Positions 62,650 through 64,000 of a stretch of DNA of 64,000 nucleotides are shown piece by piece. The notes under the pieces were generated by a model. The model searched no databases, had not been told where the DNA came from, and saw only the letters and a list, made by a program, of their open reading frames with translations. Origin of the DNA: Rhodocyclaceae bacterium (lineage in GTDB: Bacteria; Pseudomonadota; Gammaproteobacteria; Burkholderiales; Rhodocyclaceae); assembly GCA_016791105.1 (NCBI GenBank), contig JAEUNM010000108.1:1-64000 (forward strand). Direction: 5' to 3'. Made by a program: the position numbers and the translations under genes. Each line of letters opens with the position of its first letter. The stretch's first letter is position 1.

Positions 62650-63557
62650 AGCGGTTCCTGCCGTTGCGCCAGCATGGCGGCTTTGGCCGGCACCGCCACC
62701 TGCACCTTGAGGCTGGCCAGATACATGAGCAGCCCGCGTGCGGCGCACACCAGGGTGAGCGCGTAGAACATGGCGAACACGATGTGCAGCATGACCAGCG
62801 CCCCATACACCAGGGCCACCGCGGCGCCGAACACCGCCTGCTGCAGCGGCCGCTGCGGCGTGGTGGCGGGGTCGGACACCATGTAGAAGGTGAATAACAG
62901 GAAGGCCACGCCCGTGAAAGGCGCCAGCGGCGCTTCGAAAGGGGTGCCGAACAGTGCCTGGCGCGCCAGCGCCTGGAGCGCGAAACCGCCCAGCCACCCT
63001 AGTATGAGCACGATGCGCCTGGTGAAGCGGATATTCAGGAAACTGCCCACGATCACGAACACCAGCGGCAACAGCCAGTCGGCGATGCCGTAAATGTTTT
63101 CGGTGAACTGATAAGGCGGGGCGATGCCCACCCAGGGAAATAACAATAGGGTGGTGGTAATGCCGGTATTGGAAGGATTCAGAACGTGCAGCGTGGCACG
63201 CCCGACCGGCACCCGCAGCAAGGATTTCGACCCCACCGCGACCGCCACGGCGAACGCCAGCACCCAAAACCGCTCGTTGGTGTAGAGCAGCATGGCGCAG
63301 GCCAGGCCGGTAATGTGGCCGGGCAGCATGAAGTCTATGAACTTGCGCCAGCCGCCGCGGTAGCGTGCCGGACGGTTCTGCAGTCGGGCCAGCAGCCACT
63401 CGGTGGCCAGTTCCAGCGTATAGGCCGTCGCCAGCGCCATCGCGACGTGGGCAGGCGCCTGTTCAAAACCCAGAAATCCGTGCCCGACCAGGGTGAGCAC
63501 GCTGATGGCGGTACCGAAGCGGCGCAGTGCCGCCAGTCTGAGGTCCGGTTGTTCCAT
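62646..63557 (-). CDS. unbU: Enediyne biosynthesis membrane protein UnbU
   Basis: A 303-residue integral membrane protein with about eight hydrophobic segments, resembling the NqrB/RnfD fold: KFIDFMLPGHITGLACAMLL, HVLNPSNTGITTTLLLFPWV and TFYMVSDPATTPQRPLQQAV. In enediyne clusters the UnbU gene lies between unbV and the PKSE gene, as here. Biochemical role is not established. It overlaps the PKSE start by four bases and follows the unbV stop by 24 bases. Confidence 0.9.
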   Translation of the reverse strand: MEQPDLRLAALRRFGTAISVLTLVGHGFLGFEQAPAHVAMALATAYTLELATEWLLARLQNRPARYRGGWRKFIDFMLPGHITGLACAMLLYTNERFWVLAFAVAVAVGSKSLLRVPVGRATLHVLNPSNTGITTTLLLFPWVGIAPPYQFTENIYGIADWLLPLVFVIVGSFLNIRFTRRIVLILGWLGGFALQALARQALFGTPFEAPLAPFTGVAFLLFTFYMVSDPATTPQRPLQQAVFGAAVALVYGALVMLHIVFAMFYALTLVCAARGLLMYLASLKVQVAVPAKAAMLAQRQEPL

Positions 63558-63581
63558 GGCTGCGCCTTTCCGGGTGAATGT

Positions 63582-64000
63582 TTATTTGCGGCCCGCCGCG
63601 GCCTGCACCGCATCCGGCGCGCGCGCATCGGCATAGAGGGGGCGCGCCACGCTGCCGCCCAGGTACACGCTGTGCCAGCCCGGCTTGAGCGTCAGGCTGG
63701 CACGCTGGATTTGGCCGCTGCGGTCGCGCCAGGCCAGTTCCACCGCCAAGGGCGTGGTGGCGGGTAGCTTGCCCAGACCGAAATGCAAATCCTGGCTGCG
63801 CTTGCCGGAATGCCCGTTGCCGCCGTCCACCTGGCCCACCAGCACGCGGCCGTCCGGCAGGCGCAGTTTGGCCTGTGCACCTATGGCCGGGCTGGCCGGG
63901 CGGTTCCGCTGCGGGTGGCCGTCCACGGCGACGGTTTGCCCCGGCCCGTCGCCGGCTGCCGGCAGCAACAGGTGCAGGCCCAGAAAGCTGCCGCACTGCG
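63582..64000 (-). CDS. unbV: Enediyne biosynthesis protein UnbV (partial, 5' end outside window)
   Basis: The last 139 codons of a gene that enters from the right edge. The sequence is an ASPIC/UnbV domain: NRPASPAIGAQAKLRLPDGR, then VDGGNGHSGKRSQDLHFGLG and LKPGWHSVYLGG. Full-length proteins of this family (CRTAC1-like) also carry FG-GAP repeats, which would be upstream and outside the window. It is the first visible gene of the cassette operon. Confidence 0.85.
   Translation of the reverse strand, partial: QCGSFLGLHLLLPAAGDGPGQTVAVDGHPQRNRPASPAIGAQAKLRLPDGRVLVGQVDGGNGHSGKRSQDLHFGLGKLPATTPLAVELAWRDRSGQIQRASLTLKPGWHSVYLGGSVARPLYADARAPDAVQAAAGRK

Noticed and set aside
62650..63399. 250-codon N-terminal extension of the PKSE frame
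   Set aside because: It lies within unbU in another frame and is not KS-like; MSAIAIVGMACVFPD at 62649 is the true KS start.

Overview
This window carries a bacterial chromosomal replication-origin region and its flanks, from a GC-rich proteobacterium that is most likely a betaproteobacterium. The reasons are the order rpmH-rnpA-yidD-yidC-mnmE read leftward and dnaA-dnaN-gyrB read rightward, with no recF between dnaN and gyrB, plus FlhD/FlhC-like regulators, a PEP-CTERM protein and Gram-negative lipopolysaccharide (LPS) genes (MsbA and family 9 glycosyltransferases). Genus cannot be fixed from the window. TTG starts appear to be common here (gyrB, rnpA and others).

Layout. 1-4.2 kb: a two-partner secretion pair, with a TpsA exoprotein that runs off the left edge and its TpsB transporter. 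4.6-9.2 kb: a membrane Ser/Thr kinase with a DUF4384 tail, an OxyR-type regulator, a metallo-beta-lactamase-fold hydrolase and an exported DUF1223 protein. 9.4-13.8 kb: a TSUP permease, a perfect parS site and a large hybrid histidine kinase ending in a degenerate hemerythrin-like domain. 13.8-23.3 kb: the origin region, with a four-box oriC candidate between dnaA and dnaN. 23.3-24.4 kb has no supportable gene but holds a long perfect inverted repeat. 24.4-29.5 kb is a visibly AT-richer signalling island: a membrane-anchored YheO-type PAS protein, a DUF1805 protein, a NarX-like kinase, a convergent LuxR-type response regulator, an FlhD/FlhC-like pair and a RidA-type lipoprotein. 29.8-38.3 kb: a DM13 protein, a PEP-CTERM protein behind a sigma-54-like promoter, an exported beta-propeller, an unrecognised 958-residue protein and a chemoreceptor. 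38.7-53.5 kb: thirteen collinear genes for LPS or surface-glycan assembly (three GT9, three GT4, one GT2, one CgeB-like transferase, MsbA, an asparagine-synthase-like amidotransferase, one class I and two FkbM methyltransferases).

53.6-64.0 kb, all on the minus strand, is the most striking part. It is an enediyne-type polyketide cassette (UnbV partial, UnbU, iterative PKSE, hotdog thioesterase) with overlapping start and stop codons, followed in the same direction by an ABC importer (binding protein, permease, ATPase). The PKSE has the full enediyne order KS-AT-ACP-KR-DH-PPTase with its catalytic residues in place. The cluster continues past base 64000, so the product cannot be named. An enediyne-like or polyene product from such a host would be worth pursuing.

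No tRNA, rRNA, CRISPR array, transposase or prophage gene was recognised.
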